Of a stretch of 64,000 nt of DNA, positions 19,831 through 31,044 are shown in pieces (position 1 is the stretch's first letter; every line of letters begins with the position of its first letter). The stretch covers positions 1 through 64,000 of the forward strand of contig NZ_ARYH01000002.1 of the NCBI RefSeq assembly GCF_000685235.1, read 5' to 3'. Made by a program: the position numbers and the translations under genes. This stretch comes from Hyphomonas adhaerens MHS-3 (lineage in GTDB: Bacteria; Pseudomonadota; Alphaproteobacteria; Caulobacterales; Hyphomonadaceae). The notes under the pieces are model-generated. The model was not told the origin of the DNA, did not search any database, and saw only the letters and a program-made list of their open reading frames with translations.

Positions 19831-21906
19831 ATGTCCGATCTGTTCAAAATCAATGTCGACGGCAAGGAAATCGAGGTTCCGAAATCCTACACGCTGATGC
19901 AGGCGTGTGAGGAGGCTGGCGCCGAGATTCCGCGCTTCTGCTATCACGAGCGCCTGTCGGTCGCCGGTAATTGCCGCATGTGCCTCGTCGAATGGGAAGG
20001 CGCGCCGAAGCCGATTGCGTCCTGCGCCCAGACGGTCGGCGACATGCGCCCGAACCGCGATGGCTCCGCACCGAATATCCGCACCAAAGGGCCTTACGTC
20101 GAGAAGGCCCGCAACGGGGTGATGGAATTCCTGCTCATCAACCACCCGCTGGATTGCCCGATCTGCGACCAGGGCGGCGAGTGTGACCTGCAGGACCAGG
20201 CCGTGGCCTATGGCCGTTCCGGCAGCCGCTACGAAGAAAACAAGCGCGCCGTCGAAGACAAGAATATGGGCCCGCTGGTCAAGACGATCATGACCCGCTG
20301 CATCCAGTGCACGCGCTGCGTCCGCTTCGTGGCCGAAGTCGGCGGCGTGGAAGAGATCGGTATGATCTCGCGCGGTGAGAGCGCCGAGATCACGACCTAT
20401 CTCGAGAAAAATCTGACGTCTGAGCTTTCGGGCAATGTGATCGACCTTTGCCCGGTCGGCGCGCTGACTTCGAAGCCTTATGCGTTCAATGCGCGCCCGT
20501 GGGAGCTGCGCAAGACGTCTTCCGTCGACGTGATGGACGCCATGGGCGCTTCAATCCGTGTCGATGCCAAGGGCGATGGCGTGATGCGCATCATGCCGGA
20601 AGTGAACGAGGACATTAACGAGGAGTGGCTGTCCGACAAATCCCGTTTCGTGTGGGATGGTCTGGCCCGCCAGCGTCTCGACAAGCCGTATGTCCGTGTC
20701 GATGGCCGCCTGAAGCCGGCCTCCTGGGGCGAAGCGTTCGAAGCCGTCAAAGCGGCGCTGTCCAAGCCCGCTGAAAAGATCGGCGTTGTTGCCGGAGACC
20801 TGATCGAAGTCGAACAGGCCAAGGCTGCGCTGGACCTGTTCCGCTCGCTCGGCATTCAGAACACCGACTGCCGCCCGGCTGGCGCGAAGTATGGCACCGA
20901 CGGCGTGCGCGAGCATTACATCCTGAACCCGACACTGGCCGGTGTGGAAGAGGCTGATGCGCTGCTGCTCGTCGGCGTCAATCCGCGCACGGAAGCCGCT
21001 GTCTGGAACGCCCGTATCCGCAAGACCTGGCTCTGGGCTGACCTGAAAGTCGCCCTGATCGGTGACGCGGCGGATCTGACCTATGATTATACCCATCTCG
21101 GCAACAGTGCAGACGCGCTGAACAAGGCCGAAACCGCCGAGTTCCTGAAAGGCGCCAAGCGACCGATGATCGTGCTCGGCGAAGGGGCCCTGGTGCGCGA
21201 CGATGGCGACGCCGTGCTGGCCGCCGCGATCAAGCTCGCCAATGAGACTGGCGCGATTGCGGACGACTGGGCAGGCTTCGGCGTGCTCCACAATGCAGCC
21301 GGCCGCGTTGGCGCGCTGGACACTGGTTTCGTGCCGGGTGAAGGCGGCGAAGCAACGGCGGGTATCCTCGGCGGCGGAATGGAGACCATCGTGCTTCTCG
21401 GCGCCGACGAAGTCGACCTCTCCAAGACGGCCGGTGCGACGGTCATCTATGTCGGCTCGCACGGCGATGCGGGCGCAAGCCGCGCAGACGTCATCCTGCC
21501 GTCGGCCGCTTACACAGAAATGACCGCAACCTTCGTGAACACCGAAGGCCGCGTGCAGGTCACGTCCAGAGCGGTCCAGCCGAAAGGCGAGGCCCGCGAA
21601 GGCTGGGCAATCTTCCGTGCGCTGTCTGACGTGATGGGCAAGACACTGCCGTACGATACGGTTGACGCCCTGCGTGAAGGCCTGCGGGAAAATGAAGCAT
21701 TTGCGGGGATTGGCTATGCGCCGGGCGCGGCTGGCGCTGAGGCACTCAAGGCCGTTCCGGAAGGCGCTGGCAGCCTTTCCAGCGCCCCGTTCAAGCCGGT
21801 GATCGGAGACTTCTATCTGACCAATCCGATCGCCCGGGCATCGAAAACCATGGCGGAATGCTCTGCGCTGGCGACAGCGCTGGACACTCCGGTAGCAGCG
21901 GAGTAG
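19831..21906 (+). CDS. nuoG: NADH-quinone oxidoreductase subunit G
   Basis: NuoG is the 75-kDa subunit that wires electrons from NuoEF to NuoI. The N-terminal ferredoxin-like part has the [2Fe-2S] ligands in [20 protein letters not shown]. The His-Cys cluster lies in [18 protein letters not shown] and the four-Cys cluster in [12 protein letters not shown] with a later [11 protein letters not shown]. The rest is a molybdopterin-oxidoreductase-like domain without a cofactor role in this family. Its 691-residue length matches alphaproteobacterial and mitochondrial forms rather than the longer E. coli protein. The ATG lies six bases after nuoF. Confidence 0.97.
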   Translation: MSDLFKINVDGKEIEVPKSYTLMQACEEAGAEIPRFCYHERLSVAGNCRMCLVEWEGAPKPIASCAQTVGDMRPNRDGSAPNIRTKGPYVEKARNGVMEFLLINHPLDCPICDQGGECDLQDQAVAYGRSGSRYEENKRAVEDKNMGPLVKTIMTRCIQCTRCVRFVAEVGGVEEIGMISRGESAEITTYLEKNLTSELSGNVIDLCPVGALTSKPYAFNARPWELRKTSSVDVMDAMGASIRVDAKGDGVMRIMPEVNEDINEEWLSDKSRFVWDGLARQRLDKPYVRVDGRLKPASWGEAFEAVKAALSKPAEKIGVVAGDLIEVEQAKAALDLFRSLGIQNTDCRPAGAKYGTDGVREHYILNPTLAGVEEADALLLVGVNPRTEAAVWNARIRKTWLWADLKVALIGDAADLTYDYTHLGNSADALNKAETAEFLKGAKRPMIVLGEGALVRDDGDAVLAAAIKLANETGAIADDWAGFGVLHNAAGRVGALDTGFVPGEGGEATAGILGGGMETIVLLGADEVDLSKTAGATVIYVGSHGDAGASRADVILPSAAYTEMTATFVNTEGRVQVTSRAVQPKGEAREGWAIFRALSDVMGKTLPYDTVDALREGLRENEAFAGIGYAPGAAGAEALKAVPEGAGSLSSAPFKPVIGDFYLTNPIARASKTMAECSALATALDTPVAAE

Positions 21907-21916
21907 GGCGGGCGCC

Positions 21917-23008
21917 ATGAGTAACTACATCGAGTCTATGGGACAGTTCTGGGGCCCCTTGATGGTCCTCGGCCAGATCGGCTTGTTTACGCTGGTCCTG
22001 CTTCTCTCGATCGCATTCCTTCTGCTGTTCGACCGCAAGGTCTGGGCAGGCGTGATGATGCGGAAAGGCCCGAACGTGGTCGGCCCGTTCGGCCTGCTCC
22101 AGTCCTTCGCGGACTTCGGCAAGTTCCTGTTGAAAGAGATCGTCATCCCGGCGGGCGCGAACAAGTTCGTGTTCCTGTTTGCGCCGATCCTGACCTGTAC
22201 GCTGGCCTTCGCAGCCTGGTCGGCGATCCCGGTTGCACCCGGTACGGTCAGCGGCACGAGCTGGGTGATCTCGAACCTCAATGTCGGGATCCTTTACCTG
22301 TTCGCCATCAGCTCCCTCGGTGTCTACGGCATCATCATGGGCGGCTGGGCCTCGAACTCGAAATATCCGTTCCTCGGCGCGCTGCGGTCCGCCGCTCAGA
22401 TGGTCTCCTATGAGGTGTCCATCGGCTTTGTGATCATCACCGTGATCCTGATGGTCGGATCCATGAACCTGACCGACATCGTGAACAATCAGGACGGCGG
22501 CTTCTGGAACTGGCACGTTTTCAGCTTCCAGAACTTCCCGCTGATCGTGGTCATGGTGCCGATGTTCGTCATCTTCTTCGTCTCGGCCCTCGCTGAAACG
22601 AACCGGCCGCCGTTCGACCTGCCGGAAGCGGAGTCGGAACTCGTTGCCGGCTATCAGGTCGAGTATGGCTCCACGCCCTACCTGCTCTTCATGCTGGGCG
22701 AATACCTGAACATCGTTCTGATGTGTTCGATGATGACCATCCTGTTCCTGGGCGGCTGGCACGGCCCGGTTGCCCTGGGGGATGAATTTGTCCGCGACCA
22801 TCCGTTCCTGACCAGCTTCTCGGGGCTGTTCTGGTTCATGTTCAAAACCTTCTTCTTCTTCTTCCTCTTCGCCATGGTGAAGGCCATCGTGCCGCGCTAC
22901 CGCTATGACCAGCTGATGCGCCTTGGCTGGAAGATCTTCCTGCCGACATCGCTCTTCGCCGTTCTCGTGGTTGCAGGCTATGTCGCTTATACGGGAGTGC
23001 AGTCATGA
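21917..23008 (+). CDS. nuoH: NADH-quinone oxidoreductase subunit H
   Basis: NuoH is the membrane subunit at the junction with the Q-module and forms the quinone entry site. The 363-residue protein has about eight hydrophobic segments. The conserved loop [20 protein letters not shown] supplies the acidic and proline residues of the E-channel, and [17 protein letters not shown] lies near the N-terminus. The stop overlaps the nuoI ATG (ATGA). The start ATG follows nuoG after a ten-base gap. Confidence 0.97.
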   Translation: MSNYIESMGQFWGPLMVLGQIGLFTLVLLLSIAFLLLFDRKVWAGVMMRKGPNVVGPFGLLQSFADFGKFLLKEIVIPAGANKFVFLFAPILTCTLAFAAWSAIPVAPGTVSGTSWVISNLNVGILYLFAISSLGVYGIIMGGWASNSKYPFLGALRSAAQMVSYEVSIGFVIITVILMVGSMNLTDIVNNQDGGFWNWHVFSFQNFPLIVVMVPMFVIFFVSALAETNRPPFDLPEAESELVAGYQVEYGSTPYLLFMLGEYLNIVLMCSMMTILFLGGWHGPVALGDEFVRDHPFLTSFSGLFWFMFKTFFFFFLFAMVKAIVPRYRYDQLMRLGWKIFLPTSLFAVLVVAGYVAYTGVQS

Positions 23009-23490
23009 GCCTCGCGCAGACCATCCGCGGCGCGCTGCTGACCGATTTCCTCGGGGCCTTCTGGCTGGCCACGCTGGAAATGTTCCGCCGCAAGGCCACC
23101 GTGAATTATCCGTTCGAGAAGAACCCGCTGTCGCCGCGTTTTCGCGGAGAGCATGCCCTGCGCCGCTACGCATCCGGCGAAGAACGTTGCATCGCCTGCA
23201 AGCTGTGTGAAGCCATCTGCCCGGCACAGGCGATCACGATCGAGGCCGAGCCGCGCGCTGACGGCGCGCGCCGCACGACACGCTACGACATCGACATGGT
23301 GAAGTGCATCTATTGCGGTTTCTGTCAGGAAGCCTGCCCGGTGGATGCCATCGTCGAAGGGCCGAACTTCGAGTTCGCGACCGAAACCCGCGAGGAACTG
23401 TTCTACGACAAGGACCGCCTGCTCGCGAACGGCGACCGGTGGGAACGTCTCATCGCAAAGAATTTGGAACTGGATGCGCCTTATCGCTAA
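23005..23490 (+). CDS. nuoI: NADH-quinone oxidoreductase subunit I
   Basis: NuoI carries two [4Fe-4S] clusters (N6a and N6b) that lead to N2 on NuoB. Both ferredoxin motifs are complete: [16 protein letters not shown] and [19 protein letters not shown]. At 161 residues it has the alphaproteobacterial TYKY length. The ATG overlaps the nuoH stop. A 64-base gap separates it from nuoJ, the largest inside the operon; it contains a weak 5-bp hairpin (GGGAC/GTCCC) but no T run. Confidence 0.97.
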   Translation: MSLAQTIRGALLTDFLGAFWLATLEMFRRKATVNYPFEKNPLSPRFRGEHALRRYASGEERCIACKLCEAICPAQAITIEAEPRADGARRTTRYDIDMVKCIYCGFCQEACPVDAIVEGPNFEFATETREELFYDKDRLLANGDRWERLIAKNLELDAPYR

Positions 23491-23554
23491 GGCGCGCCGC
23501 TAAAGAGTAACCGGGACGCATGATTGTCCCAAACACAAGAGGGGTCAGAGGGCT

Positions 23555-24148
23555 GTGGCACTGATCGCATTCTACCTGATGGCTGCGGTGACACTCGTGT
23601 CAGCGCTAATGGTCATCATGGCGCGGAACCCCGTCCACTCCGTGCTGTGGCTGATCCTGACATTTTTCTCCGCGGCGGGGCTGTTCGTCCTGATTGGCGC
23701 GGAGTTTATCGCCATGCTTCTGGTCGTCGTTTATGTCGGCGCCGTCGCGGTGCTGTTCCTGTTCGTCGTCATGATGCTGGATGTCGACTTCGTCGAGCTG
23801 AAGGATGGCACGCTACGCTATTGGCCGTTCGCGATGCTGGTCGGCATTGTCTTTGCGGCCGAGATCTTCATGGCGTCCGTGATGGGTGTGCATTCGCGGC
23901 CGGATGCCTTTGACGCCGCGCCGGGCGCGGACACCAATGCCGAAGCCATCGGACAGGTGATGTACACCGAATACCTGCTGCTGTTCCAGCTGGCCGGTAT
24001 CGTGCTGTTGATCGCGATGATCGGCGCCATTGTCCTGACCCTGCGCCACCGCCCGGAAGTGAAACGCCAGAACATTGCCAAGCAGACATCGCGCCGCCGC
24101 GGCGATGCCTATGAACTGAAGGACCCCAAGCCGGGGCAGGGGATCTGA
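23555..24148 (+). CDS. nuoJ: NADH-quinone oxidoreductase subunit J
   Basis: NuoJ is a five-helix membrane subunit next to NuoH and NuoK; its third helix takes part in coupling. The 197-residue product has the conserved [20 protein letters not shown], followed by [20 protein letters not shown]. The C-terminal tail ([17 protein letters not shown]) is polar. The start is GTG, with AAGAGGGG at 23537-23544 ten bases upstream; no in-frame ATG would preserve the first helix. nuoK begins five bases after the stop. Confidence 0.95.
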   Translation: MALIAFYLMAAVTLVSALMVIMARNPVHSVLWLILTFFSAAGLFVLIGAEFIAMLLVVVYVGAVAVLFLFVVMMLDVDFVELKDGTLRYWPFAMLVGIVFAAEIFMASVMGVHSRPDAFDAAPGADTNAEAIGQVMYTEYLLLFQLAGIVLLIAMIGAIVLTLRHRPEVKRQNIAKQTSRRRGDAYELKDPKPGQGI

Positions 24149-24153
24149 TACCT

Positions 24154-24462
24154 ATGGAACTCGGGCTTTCCCATTATCTCGCGGTGTCGGCCGCCCTGTT
24201 CACGATCGGGGTGGTAGGCATCTTCGTGAACCGGAAGAACATCATCGTCATCCTGATGGCGATCGAGCTGATCCTGCTTTCGGTGAACCTCAACCTGGTC
24301 GCCTTTTCGGTCTTCTCCGGCACGATTGCCGGGCAGATCTTCGCCATGCTCGTGCTGACTGTCGCTGCCGCCGAGGCCGCCGTCGGTCTTGCCATCCTAG
24401 TCGTCTACTTCCGGAACCGCGGTGACATCGCGGTCGAGAACGTAGACCTGATGAAGGGCTAG
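24154..24462 (+). CDS. nuoK: NADH-quinone oxidoreductase subunit K
   Basis: NuoK is the three-helix, 102-residue homologue of MrpC and ND4L. Two conserved membrane glutamates are visible, in [13 protein letters not shown] and in [13 protein letters not shown]. These carry protons between the E-channel and the antiporter-like subunits. The ATG follows nuoJ by five bases and nuoL follows by six, consistent with one transcript. Confidence 0.97.
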   Translation: MELGLSHYLAVSAALFTIGVVGIFVNRKNIIVILMAIELILLSVNLNLVAFSVFSGTIAGQIFAMLVLTVAAAEAAVGLAILVVYFRNRGDIAVENVDLMKG

Positions 24463-24468
24463 GCCGGT

Positions 24469-26604
24469 ATGCTTTCTGACGCACTTCTCATCTTCATCGT
24501 CCTTGCGCCCGGCCTCGTGGCGCTGACAGGTCTGGTTCACAAGTTCATTGGCGACAAGATCGTCATGTACGCCACAACCGGTGTCGTCCTGACAGCGGGC
24601 GCGCTGTCCCTGTTGCAACTGTTCTCCTATGCGGCAGGACTCGGCAGCCATGGCGCCGATGCACACGCTGCGGCCGAACATGGCCACGCCGTGACCCAGC
24701 ACATCATCACGCTGATGCCCTGGATCAATGTTGGCGAGTTCCATGCCAACTGGGCCATCCGGGTCGACACATTGTCGATCGTCATGATGGCCGTGATCAC
24801 GGGCGTGTCTGGCCTCGTTCACCTCTATTCCTGGGGCTACATGAGCGAGGACCCGCACAAGGCGCGCTTCTTCGCTTACCTGTCGCTCTTCACCTTCGCC
24901 ATGCTGATGCTGGTGACCGCCGACAACTTCATCCAGCTCTTCTTCGGCTGGGAAGGCGTGGGCCTCGCTTCATACCTGCTGATTGGCTTCTGGTACCAGA
25001 ACAAGGCGCCGAACGACGCGTCCATCAAGGCCTTCGTCACCAACCGTGTGGGCGATTTCGGCCTCGCGCTCGGCATCATGGCGGTGTTCTGCATCTATGG
25101 CACCGTTGAGTTTGCGCCCTTCATGGAAGCGCTGCGCGAGAATACCATGGTGACGCCGATTGCCTTTGCCGATCCGGCACCGGCCCGCGAAGTCATCATG
25201 ACCTTCCTTGGCCAACGCGTCTGGGCCGTCGAAGTAATTGGCGTGCTGCTGTTCATCGGCGCGATGGGCAAGTCGGCCCAGTTCTTCCTCCACGTCTGGC
25301 TGCCGGACGCCATGGAAGGCCCGACGCCGGTCTCCGCCCTGATCCACGCCGCAACCATGGTCACCGCAGGTGTCTATCTCGTCTGCCTTCTGTCACCGCT
25401 GTATGAGTACACGCTCGTCGCGGCCGGCATGATCACCGTGGTTGGCGCGGTGACTGCGCTCTACGCCGCTACCGTCGGTATGGCGCAGAACGACATCAAG
25501 CGGGTGATTGCCTATTCGACCTGTTCGCAGCTCGGCTACATGTTCTTCGCGGCTGGGGTCGGTGCCTATGAGGCCGCGATGTTCCACCTCTTCACGCACG
25601 CCTTCTTCAAGGCGCTTCTGTTCCTTGGCGCAGGCTCGGTGATCCACGGCATGCACCACGAGCAGGACATGCGGAAGATGGGCGGTCTCGCGAAATTCAT
25701 GCCGCTGACTTATGCGGCCATGATGATCGGTACGATCGCCATCATCGGCCTTGGTGTTCCGCACACGAAACTTGGCTTTGCCGGCTTCTTCTCGAAGGAT
25801 GCGATCCTGGAAAGCGCCTTTGCGGGCGGTATGGAGCACGTTGCCTTCGGCCAGATGGCTTTCTGGTTCGGTATCGTCGCGGCCTTCCTGACCAGCTTCT
25901 ACTCCTGGCGCCTCATCTACATGACGTTCCACGGACCGAAGGTATGGGAAGGCGCCCATGACGACGATCATGCCCACGCGCATGATGCCCATGACGATCA
26001 CGCGCACGACGATCACGGCCATGGCCATGATCACACACCGCATGAGAGCCCGCTGGTCATGCTGATCCCGCTTGGTTTGCTGAGCCTCGGTGCGATTTTC
26101 TCGGGCTTCTTCTTCTACAATTACTTCGTCGACCATTCGAACGAAGCATTCTGGGCGGGGGCGATCTATCGCGCTTCGGAGAACCATGTCCTCCATGCCC
26201 GCCACGAAGTGCCGGAGTGGGTGATCTATGCCCCGCTGATCGTCACGCTGGGCGGTCTCCTGCTGGCAACAATGACCTACCTCTTCAATCGCGGCGTCGG
26301 GAAGCGTATCGCCGACAGTGGCGGACCGCTCTATTCGCTGTTCTACAACAAGTGGTACTTCGACGAGATCTACAACGCGACGCTGGTGCGGGGCGCGGCC
26401 TTCCTCGGCAATATCTTCTGGAAAGCCGACAAGAAGGTCATCGACGCGGCTGGTGCTGACGGCATGACCGCGCTGACACTGCTGAGTGCCCGGCGACTGT
26501 CGATCCTGCACACAGGTCGTCTGTATCATTATGCATTCATTATTATTGGCGCAGCCCTCGTCTTCGGGGCGCTCATGTGGCTGAACGCCGGAGGGGCACA
26601 CTAA
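24469..26604 (+). CDS. nuoL: NADH-quinone oxidoreductase subunit L with His-rich loop
   Basis: NuoL is the distal antiporter-like proton channel of complex I with the long lateral helix. The 711-residue protein shows [39 protein letters not shown] and [14 protein letters not shown]. Residues 497-525 form a hydrophilic loop with 12 histidines and 9 aspartates in 29 residues, between two membrane segments. A shorter His-containing loop ([17 protein letters not shown]) occurs early, around residues 60-76. The stop TAA overlaps the nuoM ATG. Confidence 0.97.
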   Translation: MLSDALLIFIVLAPGLVALTGLVHKFIGDKIVMYATTGVVLTAGALSLLQLFSYAAGLGSHGADAHAAAEHGHAVTQHIITLMPWINVGEFHANWAIRVDTLSIVMMAVITGVSGLVHLYSWGYMSEDPHKARFFAYLSLFTFAMLMLVTADNFIQLFFGWEGVGLASYLLIGFWYQNKAPNDASIKAFVTNRVGDFGLALGIMAVFCIYGTVEFAPFMEALRENTMVTPIAFADPAPAREVIMTFLGQRVWAVEVIGVLLFIGAMGKSAQFFLHVWLPDAMEGPTPVSALIHAATMVTAGVYLVCLLSPLYEYTLVAAGMITVVGAVTALYAATVGMAQNDIKRVIAYSTCSQLGYMFFAAGVGAYEAAMFHLFTHAFFKALLFLGAGSVIHGMHHEQDMRKMGGLAKFMPLTYAAMMIGTIAIIGLGVPHTKLGFAGFFSKDAILESAFAGGMEHVAFGQMAFWFGIVAAFLTSFYSWRLIYMTFHGPKVWEGAHDDDHAHAHDAHDDHAHDDHGHGHDHTPHESPLVMLIPLGLLSLGAIFSGFFFYNYFVDHSNEAFWAGAIYRASENHVLHARHEVPEWVIYAPLIVTLGGLLLATMTYLFNRGVGKRIADSGGPLYSLFYNKWYFDEIYNATLVRGAAFLGNIFWKADKKVIDAAGADGMTALTLLSARRLSILHTGRLYHYAFIIIGAALVFGALMWLNAGGAH

Positions 26605-28100
26605 TGGGCGGGTTTCCCATTCTATCGGCGCTGACCTTCCTGCCGCTGGTTGGCGCACTGATCATCATGGCCGTGCGGGCAGCTACGGCTGGCAGCAGTT
26701 CGTCCGAGAATGCCAATGAGGGGCGCACCGCGCTCCTGGCTGGCCTCGTCATTACGGGCGCGACGTTCCTCGTCTCGCTGGCGGCGTTCTTCTATTACGA
26801 TCCGTCGACGCCGGGCTATCAACTGGTCGAGCAGCACGTCTGGTACCAGTCGATCAGCTACAAGCTGGGCGTTGATGGCCTGTCGCTGCCGCTGATCCTG
26901 CTGACGACGTTCCTGACACCGATCTGCCTGCTGGCGAGCTGGAATTCGATCCACACACGGGTGACGGAATATGTCGTCGCCTTCCTGGTACTCGAAACCT
27001 TCATGATCGGCGTGTTTACCGCGCTCGACCTGGTCCTGTTCTATATCTTCTTCGAGGCCGGCCTGATCCCGATGTTCCTGATCATCGGTATCTGGGGCGG
27101 CAAGGACAAGATCTACGCCGCGTTCAAGTTCTTCCTCTACACGCTGCTCGGCTCGCTCCTGATGCTGGTTGCGGTCGTGTACATGTACATCACGGCTGGC
27201 AGCTCTGACTTTGAGGTGCTGGAGAAGTTCGCCTTCGATCCTCACGTCCAGACCTGGCTGTGGCTGGCTTTCATCGCTTCCTTTGCGGTGAAACTGCCGA
27301 TGTGGCCGGTGCACACCTGGTTGCCGGATGCGCACGTTCAGGCCCCGACGGCAGGCTCCGTCATTCTGGCGGGCGTCCTGCTGAAGATGGGCGGCTACGG
27401 CTTCCTGCGCTTCTCGCTGCCGATGTTCCCGGATGCGAGCCACCTGTTCCAGCCGGCAATGTTTGCGCTGGCCGTTGCGGCGATTGTCTACACATCACTC
27501 GTTGCCTGGCGTCAGACTGACATGAAGAAGCTGATCGCTTACTCGTCGGTTGCGCACATGGGTTTTGTAACGCTTGGCGTCTTCTCGTTCACCGAGGTCG
27601 GCGTGCAGGGCGCTATCTTCCAGATGATCAGCCACGGCTTCATCTCTGCGGCTCTCTTCCTGATCGTCGGCGTCGTTTACGACCGGATGCACACGCGGGA
27701 GATCGCCGCTTATGGCGGCTTGGTCCACCGCATGCCGGTCTATGCGACCTTGTTCATGCTGTTCACCATGGCCAATGTCGGCCTTCCGGGCACATCCGGC
27801 TTCATCGGTGAGATCCTCACCATGGTCGGCGGCTTCCAGGCGTCCACCTGGGCAGCAGCTGGCGCCGCGCTCGGCGTGATCTTCTCGGCTGTTTACATGC
27901 TGACGCTCTACCGGCGCACCGTGTTCGGCCAGATTACCAATCCGGAACTGAATGACATCAAGGACATGAACCGGATCGAACTTGTAACAATCGTCCCGTT
28001 GGCGCTGCTGACGCTGCTTTTCGGCGTCGCGCCCAACCTGATCTTTAACCTGACCGAGGGCGCTGCGAAGAGCATTCTCTCGATGATGGCCGGAGGCTGA
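26604..28100 (+). CDS. nuoM: NADH-quinone oxidoreductase subunit M
   Basis: NuoM is the middle antiporter-like subunit of complex I. The 498-residue product has about fourteen hydrophobic helices. The conserved blocks are [39 protein letters not shown] and [19 protein letters not shown]. The ATG at 26604 overlaps the nuoL stop by one base (TAATG). An in-frame start 27 bases earlier would lie inside nuoL and add a charged stretch, so it is unlikely. Confidence 0.97.
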   Translation: MGGFPILSALTFLPLVGALIIMAVRAATAGSSSSENANEGRTALLAGLVITGATFLVSLAAFFYYDPSTPGYQLVEQHVWYQSISYKLGVDGLSLPLILLTTFLTPICLLASWNSIHTRVTEYVVAFLVLETFMIGVFTALDLVLFYIFFEAGLIPMFLIIGIWGGKDKIYAAFKFFLYTLLGSLLMLVAVVYMYITAGSSDFEVLEKFAFDPHVQTWLWLAFIASFAVKLPMWPVHTWLPDAHVQAPTAGSVILAGVLLKMGGYGFLRFSLPMFPDASHLFQPAMFALAVAAIVYTSLVAWRQTDMKKLIAYSSVAHMGFVTLGVFSFTEVGVQGAIFQMISHGFISAALFLIVGVVYDRMHTREIAAYGGLVHRMPVYATLFMLFTMANVGLPGTSGFIGEILTMVGGFQASTWAAAGAALGVIFSAVYMLTLYRRTVFGQITNPELNDIKDMNRIELVTIVPLALLTLLFGVAPNLIFNLTEGAAKSILSMMAGG

Positions 28101-28106
28101 TCGCCC

Positions 28107-29531
28107 ATGCTCGACTTCACTGCCATGACCCTGGCGATCGGGCCGGAACTCTGGCTCGCCGCCACAGGCCTTCTGGGCGTGCTGCTGGGCGCGCTTCTCA
28201 AGGACCGTTTCAACGGTCTGTCGTTCAAGTTCGGCGCGCTGGTCCTGTTCGTTGCTGCGGGGATCGCGGCCATGACCTATCAGGGCGGCGAGGCGTTCAA
28301 CGGCCTCGTGGAATCCAACAGTTTCGTCAACTTCGCCAAGATCGTTTCATTCATCGTGGGTGGTCTCGCCCTGGTCATGTCCGAGGGATTCCTCAAGCGT
28401 CATGAAACCGCGCGGTATGAGTATGCGTTGCTGACGATCTTCGCGTCGCTTGGCATGGGCATCATCCTGTCGGCTGCGAACCTGATGACGCTCTACATGG
28501 GCATCGAGACGCTCAGCCTGTCATCCTATGTGCTTGCTGCATTCCATCGGGACTCTGCACGTTCCTCCGAAGCCGGCCTGAAATATGTGATCCTCGGATC
28601 ACTCGCTTCAGGCATGCTGCTGTATGGCGCATCGCTGGTCTACGGTTTCTCCGGAACGACCTTCTACGCCGGCATTGCAGCGGCTGAGCCGTCGGTTGGC
28701 CTGATGTTCGGAATGGTGCTGATGATTGTCGGACTTGCCTTCAAGGTCTCGGCCGCCCCGATGCACGTCTGGACGCCGGATGTTTATGAAGGAGCCCCGA
28801 CACCGGTCGGTGCCTTCTTCGGCGCTGCGCCGAAAATGGCCGCCATGGTCGTGTTTGCAAATGTGATGTTCCAGCTCTTCGGTGAAGCGATGGACCAGTG
28901 GCAGCTGATCATCACGATCATCGCTGGCCTCTCGATGCTGATCGGTGCTTTCGGCGGTCTGACGCAGACCAATATCAAACGCCTTCTGGGGTACTCCTCG
29001 ATCGCGAACGTCGGTTATGCGCTGGTAGCCGTTGCGGCTGGCAAGGATCTGGGCGCTGGTCCGTTGCTGACCTTCATGACGCTTTACGTCGTCTCGTCGC
29101 TCGGCCTGTTTGCAGCTGTGCTGGCCATGCGCCGTCAGGGCGGCATGGTGGAAGGAATTTCCGAACTTGGTGGCCTGATGACCAAGCGCCCGTGGCTGGC
29201 GATTGCGCTGTCCGTCCTGATCTGGTCGGTTGCCGGCCTGCCGCCCTTCGGTGGCTTCCTCGGCAAATGGGTTGTGCTGGAAGCGGGCGTTGGCGCGGGG
29301 CTCTATCCGCTGGCAATCATCCTGGTGCTCTCATCGGTGGTGTCGCTTGGCTACTATCTGCGCCTGATCAAGATCATGTGGTTCGATGAGCCGACCGAAC
29401 GGTTTGAAGCGATTGACGGGTCTGTCACTCTGGTTGTGCTGGCATCGTCGCTGTTCGTAATCGTGTTCATGGTCTTCTTCTTCCTGCTTAGCGGGTGGGC
29501 GAATCAGGCTGCGCTGGGGATCATGGCTTGA
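28107..29531 (+). CDS. nuoN: NADH-quinone oxidoreductase subunit N
   Basis: NuoN is the proximal antiporter-like subunit, homologous to ND2. The 474-residue protein shows [40 protein letters not shown] and [19 protein letters not shown]. It closes the complex I gene set; all fourteen subunits A to N are present in the canonical order. Its stop overlaps the proposed birA start by two bases. Confidence 0.97.
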   Translation: MLDFTAMTLAIGPELWLAATGLLGVLLGALLKDRFNGLSFKFGALVLFVAAGIAAMTYQGGEAFNGLVESNSFVNFAKIVSFIVGGLALVMSEGFLKRHETARYEYALLTIFASLGMGIILSAANLMTLYMGIETLSLSSYVLAAFHRDSARSSEAGLKYVILGSLASGMLLYGASLVYGFSGTTFYAGIAAAEPSVGLMFGMVLMIVGLAFKVSAAPMHVWTPDVYEGAPTPVGAFFGAAPKMAAMVVFANVMFQLFGEAMDQWQLIITIIAGLSMLIGAFGGLTQTNIKRLLGYSSIANVGYALVAVAAGKDLGAGPLLTFMTLYVVSSLGLFAAVLAMRRQGGMVEGISELGGLMTKRPWLAIALSVLIWSVAGLPPFGGFLGKWVVLEAGVGAGLYPLAIILVLSSVVSLGYYLRLIKIMWFDEPTERFEAIDGSVTLVVLASSLFVIVFMVFFFLLSGWANQAALGIMA

Positions 29532-30265
29532 ACCAAGCCTGGCCCGTCCATCGCCTCGACACGATAGACAGCACCAACACCGAGGCCCGGCGGCGCGCCC
29601 AGGCAGGCGTGTTCGAAAACTGCTGGATTCTGGCGGACGAGCAGACCGCGGGCCGGGGCAGGCTGCAGCGGCACTGGGCTTCGCCCAAGGGGAACATCTT
29701 CTCGTCAGCGCTTTTCCGTGAGCCGGGCGGCATTCAGGTTGCGGCGCGGATCCCGTTTGCGGCGGCCCTGGCGGTCAGCGACACCGCGCTGGAGTATGCG
29801 CCCGGTGCCGATGTGCGCGTCAAATGGCCGAATGACGTACGTGTGAACAAAGCCAAACTTTCCGGGATTCTGATCGAAACCGGGCAGGATGAGCAGGGGC
29901 TCTGGGTGATCGCTGGCATGGGCGTGAACGTGGCGCAGGTGCCGCCGGAGGCTGGCCAGGCGGCCACATGCCTTGCGGAACTCGCAGGCGGCAAAGCCCT
30001 TGATCATATTGAAGTATTCGGTTCCCTGACCCGCCATTTCATGACCCGCCTGGCGCAGGCGCGTGACGGCTTCGGGCCGGTCCGGACGGATTGGCTGAAG
30101 CGTGCCGAAGGGCTTGGCGGCCAGGTCCGAGTGTCACCGGGCGGCGTACCCGTTGAGGGCATCTTTGAGGACATGGCCCCCGATGGCGGGCTGATCCTCA
30201 GATTGCCGGACGGATCGCGACAGACCATAAGGGCTGGCGATGTACATCTTATCGGAGAGGTCTGA
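29528..30265 (+). CDS. birA: Biotin--[acetyl-CoA-carboxylase] ligase
   Basis: BirA activates biotin as biotinyl-AMP and transfers it to the carboxyl-carrier protein. The 245-residue product has the catalytic core: [31 protein letters not shown] (biotin/ATP loop), [16 protein letters not shown] and the C-terminal [15 protein letters not shown]. It lacks an N-terminal DNA-binding domain, so it should be an enzyme only. The start is set at TTG 29528, which overlaps the nuoN stop; a GTG at 29495 would lengthen it into nuoN without family support. A birA gene after nuoN is a common alphaproteobacterial arrangement. Confidence 0.94.
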   Translation: MNQAWPVHRLDTIDSTNTEARRRAQAGVFENCWILADEQTAGRGRLQRHWASPKGNIFSSALFREPGGIQVAARIPFAAALAVSDTALEYAPGADVRVKWPNDVRVNKAKLSGILIETGQDEQGLWVIAGMGVNVAQVPPEAGQAATCLAELAGGKALDHIEVFGSLTRHFMTRLAQARDGFGPVRTDWLKRAEGLGGQVRVSPGGVPVEGIFEDMAPDGGLILRLPDGSRQTIRAGDVHLIGEV

Positions 30266-30270
30266 CGCGC

Positions 30271-31038
30271 ATGCTGCTTGCTATCGACGTTGGCAACACG
30301 AACACGGTTTTCGGTATCCATGATGACAACACATGGGTGAACCAGTGGCGCAGTGCCACGGATCCGACCAAGACTGCAGATGACCACGCCGCCTGGCTGT
30401 GGCGGCTTGCGGATATGCACGGCGCTGATCTCAGCCAGATCAATGGCTGTGTGATCTCCACCGTTGTGCCGCAGGCCGTCTTCAATTTCCGGAACCTCGC
30501 CCGCCGCTACCTGCATGTCGAACCGATGTTCATCGGCGACCCTGATCTCAAGACCGGCATGGAAATCCGCATCAGCCGGCCGGAACAGGTGGGGGCGGAC
30601 CGCATTGTCAGCGCCCTCGGTGCGCACAAGCAGTATTCCGGAAACCTGATTGTGATCGACAGCGGCACGGCAACCACATTCGACGTGGTTGCAGAAGACG
30701 GCGCGTTCGAAGGCGGTATCATTTCACCGGGGGTCAACCTCTCTGTGAAGGCCCTGCACGATGCCGCTGCGCAGCTGCCGCGCATCGCCATCCAGCGTCC
30801 GGCGCATGTGATTGGCCACGACACGATTTCAGCGATGCAATCCGGTGTGTTCTGGGGATACATCGACCTGATCGACGGACTCGTGAACCGGATCAAGAAA
30901 GAGTATGGCAAGCCAATGAGCGTGGTCGCCACAGGCGGTGTCGCGGCCTTGTTTGAAGGCGCGAGCGAAACCATCGACCACTACGATCAGGATCTCCTTA
31001 TTCGGGGCCTCCTGGAAATTTACCGCCTCAACAAATAG
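30271..31038 (+). CDS. coaX: Type III pantothenate kinase
   Basis: CoaX phosphorylates pantothenate, the first step of coenzyme A synthesis, and unlike type I kinases is not feedback-inhibited by CoA. The 255-residue protein begins [19 protein letters not shown], the phosphate-1 motif of the ASKHA fold. Further motifs are [29 protein letters not shown] and [15 protein letters not shown]. It follows birA by five bases and precedes rnj by six. Confidence 0.96.
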   Translation: MLLAIDVGNTNTVFGIHDDNTWVNQWRSATDPTKTADDHAAWLWRLADMHGADLSQINGCVISTVVPQAVFNFRNLARRYLHVEPMFIGDPDLKTGMEIRISRPEQVGADRIVSALGAHKQYSGNLIVIDSGTATTFDVVAEDGAFEGGIISPGVNLSVKALHDAAAQLPRIAIQRPAHVIGHDTISAMQSGVFWGYIDLIDGLVNRIKKEYGKPMSVVATGGVAALFEGASETIDHYDQDLLIRGLLEIYRLNK

Positions 31039-31044
31039 GGTCTC

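Noticed and set aside
18094-20145. A 683-codon minus-strand open frame
   Set aside because: It is antisense to nuoE-nuoG, all of which are complete. No domain can be recognised and it starts in the middle of nuoG.
23524-23913. A frame in the gap before nuoJ
   Set aside because: It overlaps nearly all of nuoJ in another frame and has a poor start; nuoJ is the conserved reading.
25957-26043. A possible tandem DNA repeat or CRISPR-like pattern of cat/gac units
   Set aside because: It is codon repetition for a His/Asp-rich loop inside nuoL; there are no spacers or direct repeats of constant length.
25393-26658. A 421-codon minus-strand frame over nuoL
   Set aside because: It is antisense to conserved nuoL sequence, and its composition is odd (reverse of membrane codons). 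No start region or motif supports it.
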